From Eutreptiella sp. 'Long Island Sound 2002' (taxonomy: Eukaryota > Euglenozoa > Euglenophyceae > Eutreptiales > Eutreptiaceae): DNA of 64,000 nt. Under the pieces are notes generated by a model. The model searched no databases, had not been told where the DNA came from, and saw nothing but the letters and a program-made list of their open reading frames with translations. The DNA is taken from the NCBI GenBank assembly GCA_964036045.1, contig OZ038382.1, positions 148,068,961 to 148,132,960 of the forward strand. The letters are read 5' to 3'. The stretch's first letter is position 1. The number at the start of each line of letters is the position of its first letter. Positions 1-11,203 of this stretch are shown piece after piece. The position numbers and the translations under genes are program-made.

Positions 1-259
1 TGGGATATGAGTTGGGACTGAGTGTGTATTGTCCTGTGATACCCTTACCCCAGTCCAGTCTTAACCCCATGTGTACATATCCTGATGTGTTGCTGTACAT
101 ACTTTCGTTCCCTTGTTTTAGAGTGGCAAGGATCCTGAAACGCTTTGTCTCATGACACAAGCGTAATGATGCCCTTGTGTGCGCAGTGCTTTGCCTGCCT
201 GCTTGCCTGTGCGTGTCACCGCAGCGTCCCGTGGCCAGGCCCCCCACAGGAACGCGTCA
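1..259 (+). repeat. Element 1 5' LTR, 3' end only
   Basis: Matches 27237-27495 without gaps, with 10 substitutions. Homology stops after GCGTCA, so the LTR ends in the usual CA at 259. The rest of this LTR (about 2.5 kb by comparison with the 3' copy) lies left of the window. No TGG-initial primer-binding site resembling a familiar tRNA 3' end is evident just after 259. Confidence 0.85.
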
Positions 260-593
260 AAAGCGTTTCACCGCCGCGGGGTTACCCATCCCTCGCGTGC
301 CACTCGGGGCCACCAACCCCGAGCAGCGCGGCGCAGCAGCTCGCAGCTTGCAGCTCGCAGCGCAGGGCAGCGGCTCGCAGCGCCGCCCAGCGACAGCGCC
401 GAGTCCGTGAAGGAAGAGCGGGGACCGGAACTTCGACATCAACAAGTTCCCTCAGCCGACCAGCAAGGCCGCACTCCCAGCTACAGCAACCACCTCCACA
501 ACCACCGGCCGACCAGCACCGGCCGCACTCCCAGTCCAGTGCTACATCACCCACCTCAACAACCACCCCAGGACCACTCCATCGAGAGGACCG

Positions 594-2006
594 ATGGTCA
601 ACTGGGACGAGGCGGGCAAGACGTGGCCGCAGCCCCACCCCCATGCGGCGCGCCTACTGCATGGGTTGCTGTGGGGGCAGCACTACCGCCACAGCAATCC
701 CCAGTGCGAAGGCGGCATGCCCGGGAGCTTCGAGCTCCGTGAGGACATGGGTGAGGACCGCCTGCGGGCAATGGAGGATTGGCTGCGGGTGGAAGGGTAT
801 GCGTACCGCTTTCGCCGCAAGCGCTGGAGGGTCAGGACGCCCAGACAGGCCCGGCGAAGGGCTGTGCCCCGACAGGATTGTGGAGGACGAGAAGCCCAAC
901 GAGCACCCGTCGGGCGCCTTGATCAACGTCTCCATGTGGGAGATGATGGAGAAGGAGTTCCCGGAGCTGGGGAACGAGCGCAGGCTGCAGGGCAGCAGCA
1001 GCAGCGCGTCTCCTGGGAAGGAGAAGCGTTCCGCCGTGGACAGGAGGCGGGACAGGAAGTGGCGGGAGTACCAGGAATCCCTGGCCGCCGAAGCCGCCCA
1101 AGGCGCCAGGGGCGGAACCCCAGCCCACAGCCCCCAGCGGGCCAGTGGCGGCGGCTATCCCGGCCACACCACCCTTGGTGACTTCCTCCAAGTCGCCAAG
1201 CATGCCAAGGCCAAGCCCCGTCAGCTGCACCTGAGGAAGTCAGGCCCCAGCAGCGACGTGCAGTCGGCCCACCGCGGGAGGATGCCGGCCGATCAGGCCA
1301 GCTCCAGCAGCAGCGTCGCTCCCGACCAAAGGGACGTGGCGCGCACCTGTGAGCGCGCCTGTGGGGTGCCCTGCAACCTTCGGGTTGCCCGGCAACGGGC
1401 CACGCAGCACAACGCTGCCATGGAGGGCGCTGTCGGCATCGCCCAGCAGGAGGCTGCGGAGTGGGCGCATGGCATGGCCATCCCCGCCTCGACCGTGGCG
1501 GCCATTGCGGCCGGACTCACGGCCGCAGCCGCCCATGAGGCAGCGACTGCCCAGGTCAAGGGTGAGGTGGCGGCAGCCGCCGAGGAAGCCTGCCTGAAGC
1601 AGGAGGCCATTGCCTGCAAGGAGGCCGAGGTGAAGGCGCTGGAAGAGGCGCTTGCCCAAGAGAGGGCAAAGAAGCAGGCGGAGGAAAGGGCCCACGCCAA
1701 AGCAAGGGCTAAGGCCCAGGCGGACGCCGCCAGGAAGGACGCCATCAAGGCCGCGCGACGGAAGGTCGCTGAGGAGAGGGCCAAGACGGAGGCGGAGCTG
1801 GCGGCGTTGGAAGCTGAGAAGGCTCGGCTGCAGCAGGCCCGGGAAGCCGAGGCGGCTCGTGCCCGGAGGAACCTGAAGGGCGAGCTGCCGCAGCCACAGC
1901 CGCCGCGATGGAGGAGGCGAAGGCCAAGCTCCGCCGCGAGACTCCCCCGGGAGGATCCCGAGTGGAGACCCTTCGAAAGCTTTTCGAAGGGAACGCCTCC
2001 TCCTAG
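594..2006 (+). pseudogene. Element 1 Gag N-terminal region (charged, coiled coil)
   Basis: A plausible start is the ATG at 594, opening an unrecognised domain rich in His, Trp and Arg (about residues 1-75). Near 830 the protein-like reading moves to another frame, which runs to about 1890. That part contains a conserved CER-x-C-x3-CNLR motif (about 1350-1380) and then roughly 110 residues of Ala/Glu/Lys/Arg heptads (about 1500-1890) typical of a coiled coil. Near 1890 the good reading moves again, to the frame ending in TAG at 2004-2006 directly before ATG 2007. Position just after the LTR suggests a Gag N-terminal or accessory segment. At least two frame breaks make it non-functional as it stands. 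Long minus-strand ORFs here are shadows of the GC-rich composition. Confidence 0.55.
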
Positions 2007-3050
2007 ATGACGCTGGACGAGGTCGACACAGGCAGCAGTGGGAGCAGTGGCCCCACCGCCTACCGACGGAGGAAGGGTAAGGGGAAGACCCCCGAGAGGC
2101 CACGGAGGCCAGCGGGCGGACACCCCCACGACTCCGACCCCTCCTTCACCGCCAGCGACGGGGATGAACGAGGCCGCCGACATCGCCGAGGAGTGGCTGG
2201 CGGAGGAGGCGGAGACGTCCCCATGGAGCCGGAAGGTGAGGATGAGGATCTCCCTCCTCCCTACCGGAGCTCGGAGTCTTCCGAGACCGAGACGCCCAGG
2301 TGGGGCAACATGGACGAGGATGATGACATGGACTTCGACTACACGAAGAAGCCCCCATCCTCGGACCAACCGAGGCGACCCGGCGGAGACCCACCGGGAC
2401 CCCCTGGCGGAGGACCATCAGGACCCCCTGGAGGACACCCACCAAGTGGACCCCCTGGAGGCGGACCACCGGGCGGGGGAGGACCCCCTGGGCCGGGCAG
2501 ACCCGGCAGAGGCCCTCCTGGAGGACCCCCTGGCGACCCTGACGACCCACCAGGGGACGGCGACCCGGACGCCACCAGGCGGTGGATTGTCTACCTCCGC
2601 AGGAGGGTCCAGTTCCTCCAGCGCGAGGTTGACAAGGGCAAGGGCGAGATGACTCGCATCGCCAGGGTCGCCGCGCGTGCACAGAGAGAGCTGGACATCG
2701 CCAAGATCGAGATGGTCAAGAGCGCGAACGTCGCTACCGCCACCCAGAGGCAGCTGGACATCGCCAGAAGCGAGACCAGGCAGCTGAACAAGGTCATCAG
2801 CGGCCTGCAGCAGAGGTTGGACGTGCTGGAAGGCCGTGGCAGCGTCGGCAGCGACCACGCACCCCTGGAGTCTGGCTCGTCGGACGACGGCTGGGGACCC
2901 GGACCAGGTCCAGGCAGACCCCACGCCCCCGCCGAGCCCCCAGGAGTCGCCCCGGCGCGCGTGCCCCCTCTCTCAGCGCCCCCTCTCACCACAGCGCGGG
3001 CCGCCGCAACGAGCGCGTGCCGCCCGGCAGTGGCAGTGAGGATTGGCGTG
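2007..3050 (+). pseudogene. Element 1 Gag middle region: acidic, collagen-like and coiled-coil segments
   Basis: The frame from ATG 2007 encodes three parts. First is an acidic Ser/Glu/Asp-rich segment. Second is a run of Pro-Pro-Gly/Gly-Gly-Pro triplets (about 2380-2570) resembling a collagen-like low-complexity tract. Third is a helical segment (about 2580-2840) with repeated QRELDIA-type heptads. The preceding codon is TAG in the same frame, so this may once have been fused to the upstream ORF through a stop. The ORF runs to 3353, but beyond about 3040 the sequence reads sensibly only in the frame of the next segment, implying a frameshift around 2900-3040. The role is inferred as Gag multimerisation or RNA binding, from position only. 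Confidence 0.55.
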
Positions 3051-4956
3051 ATGAGTGGCTCAGCGTGGAGTACCACAACCGCCGTGCTCCACCGCGGACA
3101 CCGGTACGCCCCCGACGCCCCGCACAAGCCCCGGAACCAATCCCAATGGCTGGTGGACGTTATGGTGGACTCAGGGATGAGGTCCCCAGAGGAGACGTGG
3201 AGTGGGATGTCGGCGGAGGTGAGGACCTGGGCCTGGACCTGGAGGAGTTCGACATTTCCCCGCCGCGTGGTGTACGACGGGAGGCCGCTGAACGCAGCCG
3301 CGGGCGCCATGATGAGGAGGCATACATGGAAGGAGTACGGCGTGAACATCTAGGTTCAGCGTACCTGCAGGAACCACGGCGTGGCCACGCGGATACCGGG
3401 GAGGAGATGGAAGTGGCAGCCGTGGGAGTCCGTGGGAGAGGCCGATGGGAACCTCGGTCGACCTCGCCGCCGGCGTTCATGGTCTCTAAGGCCGCAGATG
3501 CCGCCGTGTGGGAAGACTTGAAGGACATCAAGCCCCCCATGTACGATGGCAACCCCCTCACCCTCGACCGCTTCTTGGAAAAGCTGGACGATTGGGGGCT
3601 GACCATCACTGAGGACATGGATCCCGCAGATGCGGAGAAATATGTCTTCAGACGGTTCAGGTGCCGCCTGCCGGAAGTGCTCCAAGAGCTATACTTCGTG
3701 GCGACCAAGGAGGGGAAAATCAAGACCCTCAAGGAAGCCAAGAAGTGGCTCAACGAGCAGGAGCGGGTGGACGCTCCGCAGGTGGCTGACAAACGGTGGA
3801 AGTCCATCAAGCTTCAGCATGATGGACAGGAGATCCGCCTACGGGACTGGCGAGACTTCAGAGGGCAATACACCCTCTTCCGCCGCAACGTGGAGGACTG
3901 GAACGAGGGTGACGAGCAGGCTCGCCTGCTCTCCATGCTGCCAAAGCATGGATCAAGAGGGTCACCAAGGAGGAAGCCAAGAGGGCCAAGTCCAACCACA
4001 CGGTCAAGATGACGCTCCCCAAAGAGTATCATACGAACAGGGTGGCTTGGACGAGGAAGAACGTGGCCCGGGATGTCAAACGGCACCCGCTGCGGAACGC
4101 TCTCCTCATCACCGTCTGGGGCGATCGCGAGAAGACCGCGATGTGGCGCCTTGATGAGTGTGACGTGAGCGGCAAGACCATCCGTCTGCAGGCCATCCCG
4201 GCGCGGATGAGCTGCGACGAGATCCTGGAGTTGGTTGGAGGGGAGGTACTCAAGGAGTACCGGAACCTCCACCACACCCGCGGGTTGAGGCCCGGCGACC
4301 GCGACGTCAACTACGTTGGCGAGGGATCTGGCGGGGAAGCTGCCATGAACCCAGCGGGAGCCGACGGCGATGAGACTCTAATCGACGATGACGACGACGA
4401 TGAGCCCGCCGAGATGGCCGTTTGTGCCTTCGTGGCCAACAACCTGAACGCGGGGAGCAACCGGGGAGGCTGGAAGCCCCTGCAGCCGGGTTGGAAGAAG
4501 AAGGAGAAGAAGGACCCTCGTCGCATTGGCAGCCCTCCGCTGTCCTTTGGGGAGTTCATACGAGCTCACCCTGAGGGCTGTTTCGTGTGTTATGGGAGGA
4601 AGCAAGGCTTCAACCATGACCACCGAACATGCCCCATCCACCAGGCCGACACGGAGGCCTACAAGATGGCGCACGGGTCGAAGAAGCGTGCGCCCGCGGG
4701 TATCCAGGAAGCCAAAGTGGAGGTCGACAAGGACGAGCTCCCCAAGCTGATGTCGGTGGGGACCGAGTTGGCCAAGGAGATCCAGGAGATCAAGAGGAAC
4801 TGGGTCCCCAGGTCGGACAACAAGAACAAGGAGAACAACGAGAACGACAAGAACAAGGACAAGGACAAGAAGCCTAGGAATAGGGGAAGGAAGAAGGGTG
4901 TCAACAAGGTTGACGCGGAGGAGAGTACCCCTACTTCCACAACCGACGCCCCCTAG
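3017..4956 (+). pseudogene. Element 1 Gag core and nucleocapsid (one frameshift)
   Basis: Structural protein that would form the intracellular particle and bind the RNA genome. In the frame from 3017 the Gag core motif YDGNPLTLDRFLEKL appears near 3540, followed by helical sequence related to element 2 Gag. Close to 3950 the frame breaks (1 nt) and the homologous reading continues in the frame of 4009-4956. The second part carries an acidic D/E tract (about 4380-4420), an unusual zinc knuckle CFVCYGRKQGFNHDHRTC (about 4588-4640) and a Lys/Asn-rich basic tail (about 4820-4900) suited to nucleic acid binding. It ends at TAG 4954-4956. Assignment rests on order and similarity to element 2; Gag proteins diverge fast. 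Confidence 0.7.
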
Positions 4957-5102
4957 CGGAGCCCCTGCAGCCAAGGGCCCCAGCTAGGGCGGTCGCAGGA
5001 TGGTGTCGTGGGAAGCGCCACACCATCCCCGTCGGGAAAGATAAGCACAAAGGGACTGCCGCGGGCGGAAGGCCCGGTCCGGCACCCAGTCGCGGTGGCG
5101 GG

Positions 5103-5981
5103 GTGAGGGCAAGTGAAGGCACGAACCCTTGCACCCGTCCATCCTTCGCGACTAAGAATGTATTCGATGTGCTTCAAGATCTATCTGAGAGTATCGGAGG
5201 ATCACCCGGACCGCAGCTGGATGCTGCAGATGGGCAGCCTGAGCCCATTGTCCACGACCTGCACCAGTCGCTTGTTGAGCTTCTGGAACGGCCGGAGATC
5301 CTGAGCTTGCACGCCGTGCGCCGAGTCGGGCGTGAGCGGCAGTTGCACCTTAAGGTCCGTGCCTTATGCGGGGAAGTGGAAAAGGTCTTCGACGTGTTGG
5401 TCGACACGGGAGCACAGGTCAGCTTGGTCAAGGCTGGCCTACTTCCACCAGAGTGTTTGACCGACAGTCGGAAACCTGTCAGGCTGAAGGTGGCGAACGG
5501 CCAGTACATGGTGGGAGGCACGAAGGAAGCGTCCATTGGGCTGCAATTCGTGAACCATCGTGAGCTGAGCCGCCCGGACCTCGGCAAGGAAATCCTCCTG
5601 CAAGGTCGCTTCTACGAGGCGGAGATGGACTGGGACATGATCGTTGGGTACGACTTCATGATGGAGACGGACTCCGGCGTCCTCCCGGCCCAGGCCTCGA
5701 TGACTCTGTACCAGGACGACCAGCTCTCGTGGCTTTCGTCACCTGAGCACCATGTGGAATGCCAATGGATCCACCCGGAACGCAATCAGCTCGAAGTAGC
5801 CGCTCTGGGCACTGAGCCAACTGGGCCAGCAAACCAGAAGTACGGCGTAATGCCGGAAGTGGCGAGCCGAGTGGTCGCGGACCTGGGGGCTTCGGATCTG
5901 GCCATGGATGCGTTCTCTTCAGGAACCTCCGCCCATCTGCGGGTTTGTGAGAAGTACTGGAACGCACAGGACTCCGCGTGA
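5103..5981 (+). pseudogene. Element 1 retropepsin and start of linker domain
   Basis: Aspartic protease that would cleave Gag-Pol. The active-site motif VDTGAQVSLV lies near 5400 and the second hallmark, MIVGYDF, near 5640, the usual spacing for retropepsins. Upstream residues share ELHAVR and RQLHLKVR with the element 2 protease. After the protease the frame continues into the linker domain (from about 5900) and is stopped by TGA at 5979-5981. In element 2 the aligned residue is Trp, so this is a point mutation rather than a real C-terminus. The same frame is open again immediately after. Confidence 0.8.
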
Positions 5982-6290
5982 AAGAAGCACTGGGGTCCGC
6001 ATCAGGGCTTGATGTGGATCCATTGCCCCCGATGGGACATTCCAAGGGCGGTAGCGAAGATACGCAAGGACTGCTCCAAGGCAGTGCTGGTTGTTCCTAT
6101 GGGATGCACCGAGGAGGAAAGTACCCGACATTGGGTAGTCTCATTGACCAACATGACCTTAAACAAGGTCGTCCTACCGGCTGGAGAGAGTGTCTATCAG
6201 GACGCTAAGGGACAGCCCATGCCAGCCCAGGGATGGCCAACAGAATTCCACTATGTGGATGGGGGCCTTGATCAGGCCGACACCACAGAC
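5900..6290 (+). other. Element 1 conserved linker domain between protease and RT
   Basis: About 125 residues that are neither protease nor RT. They align with 15154-15540 of element 2 although the two families are well diverged. Shared features are D-x-F-x-S at the start, a Cys/Trp-rich stretch with HWG, K-I-x-x-D followed by a hydrophobic ILV-type strand, TLN, DAKG-x-x-MP and a closing VDG. The opening and the hydrophobic strand recall Dam-like methyltransferase-type domains known from tyrosine-recombinase retroelements, but no NPPY-type catalytic motif is visible. The function is therefore unassigned. The TGA at 5979 lies within it. Confidence 0.5.
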
Positions 6291-8847
6291 TTCGTGTGTG
6301 TCAACCGCATCATAGCGGAGCCCTGGCGGCAATGCTTTGCGGTTTCCCCTGTTGACATCGGAGAATCGGAAGACCCCCTCATTGAAGAGGAGTTGGATCT
6401 GGTTCAGGGGTATATGGATCAGCCCTTTCACGACTGGGGAAGCCAGCGTGAGGGCAAGGGCCAGGACAAAGCCTGGTGGGAAGTGGACTCGATCGTCTCC
6501 GGTTCCTATGATGGGAATAACTTCGTACAAAGGGTGCTGGATCACATGTCCAGCCAGGACGAGCCACCTGGCGGCAACCCACCCACCTACGGCGATCTGT
6601 TCCGAGGCAAGACCAGAGATGGCCCTTTGGGCCACCTGGGAAGACAACCAGAGCCGAAACCGAGCGGGGTCGCTACCCCTCAAGTAAGCTCAGTGGTCCA
6701 GGTGCCCGGAAAAGCCAAGGCGGAGTCTGATGATTGCCCCAAGATCCAGGCATTGAGGGCCAGGCTGAAGCAGAAGTATGGGGACACCTTCTTCAGCGGA
6801 AAGCCTGTGTTTTCCCGCCCGGTGCGTGGACTGTATGGCGAGGCCAAGATACGACTGAAGCAGGACCCCCGTGTATATCCGCACCGGGAGTTTTTTTTTC
6901 CCACAGCGTTGGCCGCCACCCATAATCGGCACCGGGAGTTTGGCCTGAGGGGCGAGAGGAAGGAGGCCATGGAGAAGATCCTCCGTGACTTCATCGAGAG
7001 AGGCTGACTGGAGCCGTGCCACTCCGAGTGGGCCTCTCCGTGCTTCGTCGTCCCCAAGAAGGTGGCCGGTGAGTGGCGGCTCGTGGTCGACTACCGCGGA
7101 GTAAACGCCCAAACGCAGCACGACAGCTGTACGCTGCCCCTCATTGAGGACATGCTGCAAAAACAACACCGGCGGAGGATCTTCACGGTGATTGACCTGA
7201 AACATGGTTATCATCAGATGCCTCTCGCCAAGGAGTCCCGTGCCTGCACAGCCATGAGCACCCCACTTGGACCTCTCCAGTGGAAGGTGATGCCCATGGG
7301 CGTTACCAACGGCAATGCGGCTTTTCAGCGGATGCTGGAGAACCTGCTTGAGCCGGTGCGTGACTGTGCGGACCCCTTCGTGGACGACGTGATCATCGCG
7401 TCCGGGGACCCCAGTATGAGCTACGAGGAGCTCCTGGAGGCACATGAGAGGGACGTCACTCGGGTGCTGGACCTTCTGGTTCGGCACAAACTCACGGGCA
7501 GCAGTGACAAGGCCACCATTGCGGTAGGCGAGGTGGTCTTCGCTGGCCACGTAGTTGGGAACAGGCAGCGAAAGCCCATACCTCGCAAGGTGGCTGCGAT
7601 CGAGCACTGGGAGAAGCCCAAAACGGTCTCTGAGCTACGGGCGTACTTGGGGTTCTGCAACTACTACTCGGGGTATATCAAGATGTATGCTGAGTATGCA
7701 GCCCCCATGACGACCATGCTCAAGGGCAACCGATAGGAGAACAAGAAGGGGTCCAAGAAGGCTCTGGTCTGGACTGAAGATTCTGACCGTGCCTTTGAGG
7801 GGATGAAGCAGGCGCTGCTATCCGCAGTGGGTCTGCACCTCGTGGATCCTGACCGAGGGTTCGTCCTGCGCACCGACGCTTCCGACTACGCCGTTGGCGC
7901 TGTGTTGGAACAAGTGCTTGACGATGCCAGGCGAGTGCCCGTGGCCTTCTGGAGCCGAGTCCTGGCGGAAGGCCAGAGACAGACGTGGACGCCCCGAGAA
8001 AAGGAGGCGTGTGCCATCGTCATGGCTCTCAGGAAATGGGCTGGGTACATAGCCCTCCATCCCGTCACCGTCTGCACCGACCATCAGAGTCTGCAGTCGT
8101 GGCACAAGGAGCACGCGGACACCCCCTCTGGTCCCGCCTCCCGACGGGCAAGATGGCATGAGACCTTGGCCAAGTTCGACCTCACGGTTGTGTATGTTCC
8201 TGGTAAGGACAACACCGTGGCGGACTGTCTCAGTAGGTGGGCCTATCCCGCCAGCAAGGGCATGACAGACGTGTCTGCCCATGGCGATGAGGCTGAGAAC
8301 GCTGAAGCCAAGAGGATCATTGAAATGGAGCGCCTGATGGATGAGGAGGGTGTTGAATGCTTCGTCGTCATGGCTGCAGATACCCCCCTCGGAACGAGGA
8401 TGGGCAGAGCGGTCAGAGTACTCGCCCCTGATGGAGCTGAGTCCGACAAGCACCTCTTTCCTGAATCTTGCCTCAAGGACGACTGGACCGACAACTACGC
8501 CAAGTCTGAGGCCTTTCAGGCCGAATATAGGGCTATGACCGACCCTGATGACGGGCAGGAGTGGCCAAAGGGGCTGACTGAGGAAGATGGCAAGCTCTAC
8601 CGGAATGGTAAGCTGCTAGTACCAGAGTCCCGAGTGCTCCAGCTATGTGAAGCTTGGCACCACCACATGATGCACCCAGGGGTCGAGAAGCAAGCCCTGG
8701 ACATGCAGCGCCGGTTTGAGATCAACCAGATCAATCTCTACACCGCCATCAAGAAGGTCAGGAAGGGTTGCTCGGTCTGTCAGGCCTGCAATCCCGATAA
8801 CCGGAACGTCAAGGGGGAAGCCCAATGGACTCCGGTGCCTGACCAGC
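6290..8847 (+). pseudogene. Element 1 Pol: RT, RNase H and integrase zinc domain, interrupted at 8847
   Basis: One frame with stops at 7005-7007 (TGA, Trp in element 2) and 7734-7736 (TAG). The RT N-terminus begins near 6700. SEWASPCFVVPKK and LVVDYRG lie near 7030-7100, LKHGYHQMPL near 7195, and the catalytic DPFVDD near 7370-7390. RNase H shows RTDASDYAVGAVLEQ (about 7870), the EKEA Glu and TDHQSLQSW (about 8080). The integrase zinc domain has His residues near 8655-8680 and CSVCQAC near 8770. Reading stops matching at 8847, where the element 2 LTR begins, and resumes at 22064. Compared with element 2 the RT region has an in-frame 48-nt insertion bounded by a 12-nt repeat (6882-6893 and 6930-6941). 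Confidence 0.88.
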
Positions 8848-11203
8848 TGAAGCCGGTTCGGACCCCCGTGGCCATCTTTGGGTCACTTGGGGTGTCTATC
8901 TATGTGCCGGCAAGCCGCCATTGGCTGATATCATACTCTCCCATCCACCTGACCTAACCCGATGTGATAGTGTGATAGGTTTGGCCATTCCGGCTATGAG
9001 CGGCCATATTCAGTACCAAGGTGCCGCCTGCTGAGATTTATATATCAGAATATCAGGAATCAACAGGGTTTTTTTATCATAATGTTTCCGTAATTTTTCC
9101 GCCTTCCGTTCCGATGGTCAATGTATCGGCGACTGTCAGTTGGCTCGCGATTTTGCGGTCACCGATTGGTTAACTGTTATTTCCAGATATTTTGGCGGAA
9201 ACCCCGATGAAGGGTCAGATTTCATTAGTAAAGGGTTCGTTGCTTCCGCAGTTTTCTAAATATGCACTCGAAATTTTAATCTGAATTTTTCGCGATGTTG
9301 AAATCGGATTTTCGACTTCGACATCGCCGCACTTGATTTGGTCTTCTTCGAGTGGTCATACTCTTTTCCCTATGCCCGAATCAGGTTTCCCTTGTACTTG
9401 CCACCCATTTGTCTTGGAGATATAAGGGAAACAAAAGTGAATCGTGGGACCACTTTGAAGGGCCATATCTACGTGCGAGTGTGAGGAAAGAGAATAGGAA
9501 ATGTTGCGTTGCAAGCGCCTTAGTCTCAACTTATTTTTAGTAGGATCCAACACCTTAAGCCGGCACACACACTCGTTGTATCATAGGATCATGGTCAACA
9601 TGGTAGAAACTTGTTTATAACTTGTTGACCATGTGTCCGGACTTGATATTATGACTTTCGAGTGTAGCGCATGAGTCTTGCGGTGGCATAGCATCTTTCC
9701 TTCAGTTCCCACGTCCATTGTACCCAAAGTTATGACCGTGGAGGGGCATGGCATACCATGGTGGGAGCCAATTTTAAGGGATATGTGTGATATTGGTAGT
9801 ATATGTCTTGATATGCTCACGCCCATGTTATATATCTTCGCGTGGCCAAAGAGATGGAGAGCCACACGTGACAAGGGCTTTGCCCATGTCCCAATTGTGG
9901 AATTCAAAGCGCTAGACTAAGTCTACCGCGTATGTATTGCTCATGGTATGTTTGGCAAAGAGATCCATGAGTGCACTCCCATTTTCATGGGGCATGTAGA
10001 TATGAGTGGCGAAGGTATCTCCATGCGCCCGATTGGGGATCCAAGTGGGGGAATTGTTCGCAAAGGTTCCAATCATTTGTGTATTGAACCATGAGCGGAT
10101 ATCATGGGTGAGCATAGAGATATACTATCATGACAACTTTGTATTTGGACATATTTTCATGTTTTTGACCTCAATTTTTGCTCATTTATGCATTTTGTGT
10201 ACTTACCTGGTCGGCAAACAGCAAGAACCCTATGGAGAGTCGAACCATGGTATGTTGTTCATATGTTGGCATATGCTTTGGGGTTGAACACCACCATATG
10301 CCGGATTGCGTACTCCATTTGGCTTGGCGCACGAAGGATTACAGGAATTGGTCTCAAGATCATGGGCTGACTTGGGCAGTGCGTGGCGCCCATATCCGAA
10401 GGGGTTTCGAGGGTAAAGTGGGGATGTACATGGGCATTGGCCTTTGGTCTCCATCCTCCATGAATACTAGACTTCGATTCCATGCATGCTTTTAGCCTTT
10501 GGATAAGTGGTAACGTCAATTTTGAGCATATATTTGATATATGGCCAATATGGTGTGAATTGGCAGTTTTTGGCATGTTATGAGTTCAAACTCATGGGGC
10601 ATATCTCCAAGCCCATTCGACTCCAAGTCCAACCAAGTATATGTCAGGGTAGGGCATGGGACTGAGTGCCACTCTAGGCCATGACACGCCACCTCCCCCA
10701 TTGGGCTAGGATGTAAAGGCTTGGGAGTGAACACATTTTTGGGGTTCATGTAGTGACTTTTGACACATGGCATTTAGCCATCTCATTTGACCTGGTTCAG
10801 GGCAATATGTTGGTGAGTCAAGGGAAGGTCTTGAGTCCAGGGAATGAGGGGTTAATGGCTGTGAATGTGTATGTTTACCTCTTGCCCCACTGTGCTTTAT
10901 TTGTGTTCATATGCCAATTTCAGGGCTTTCCTCTTTGGTGCAATTCTTGTACATGCCCGCCACCGTGAGGCGACCGGTGTGCTGAACGGAAGCCCGCAGC
11001 GTATATTGGATTGTGGATTGGGTTATTGCTGTATTTGTGGGATCTGGTTGCTGTTCAGGGTTGAAAGAGGATTTCATTTTCTATGTTTTTTGGATTTTGG
11101 ACCCTGGATTTTGATAAATGCAATCGTTGATCAGGAGCAAGTCAGCAGGGGTAACAGGCGGAAGGGGCACAGCGGGGGCTGGTCCTGGTAGGGACCTTCT
11201 TTA
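8848..11203 (+). repeat. Element 2 5' LTR (copy A)
   Basis: About 2.36 kb, matching 19696-22052 and, more distantly, 60521-62884. It begins TGAAGCCGG and is followed by the primer-binding site. Composition is AT-richer than the internal coding region. It contains a TATA-like TTTATATATC near 9035 and a hairpin with 10-nt arms at 9293-9302 and 9317-9326; both are conserved in the other copies. Near its 3' end the ATG at 11118 opens the gag frame, which then crosses the primer site. The exact 3' boundary is uncertain because the downstream copy retains 11 nt of the primer site. Confidence 0.88.

Noticed and set aside
1240-2369. Long minus-strand ORFs (up to 358 codons) opposite element 1 gag
   Set aside because: GC-rich, low-complexity mirror frames of the plus-strand coding region; no domain or start context.
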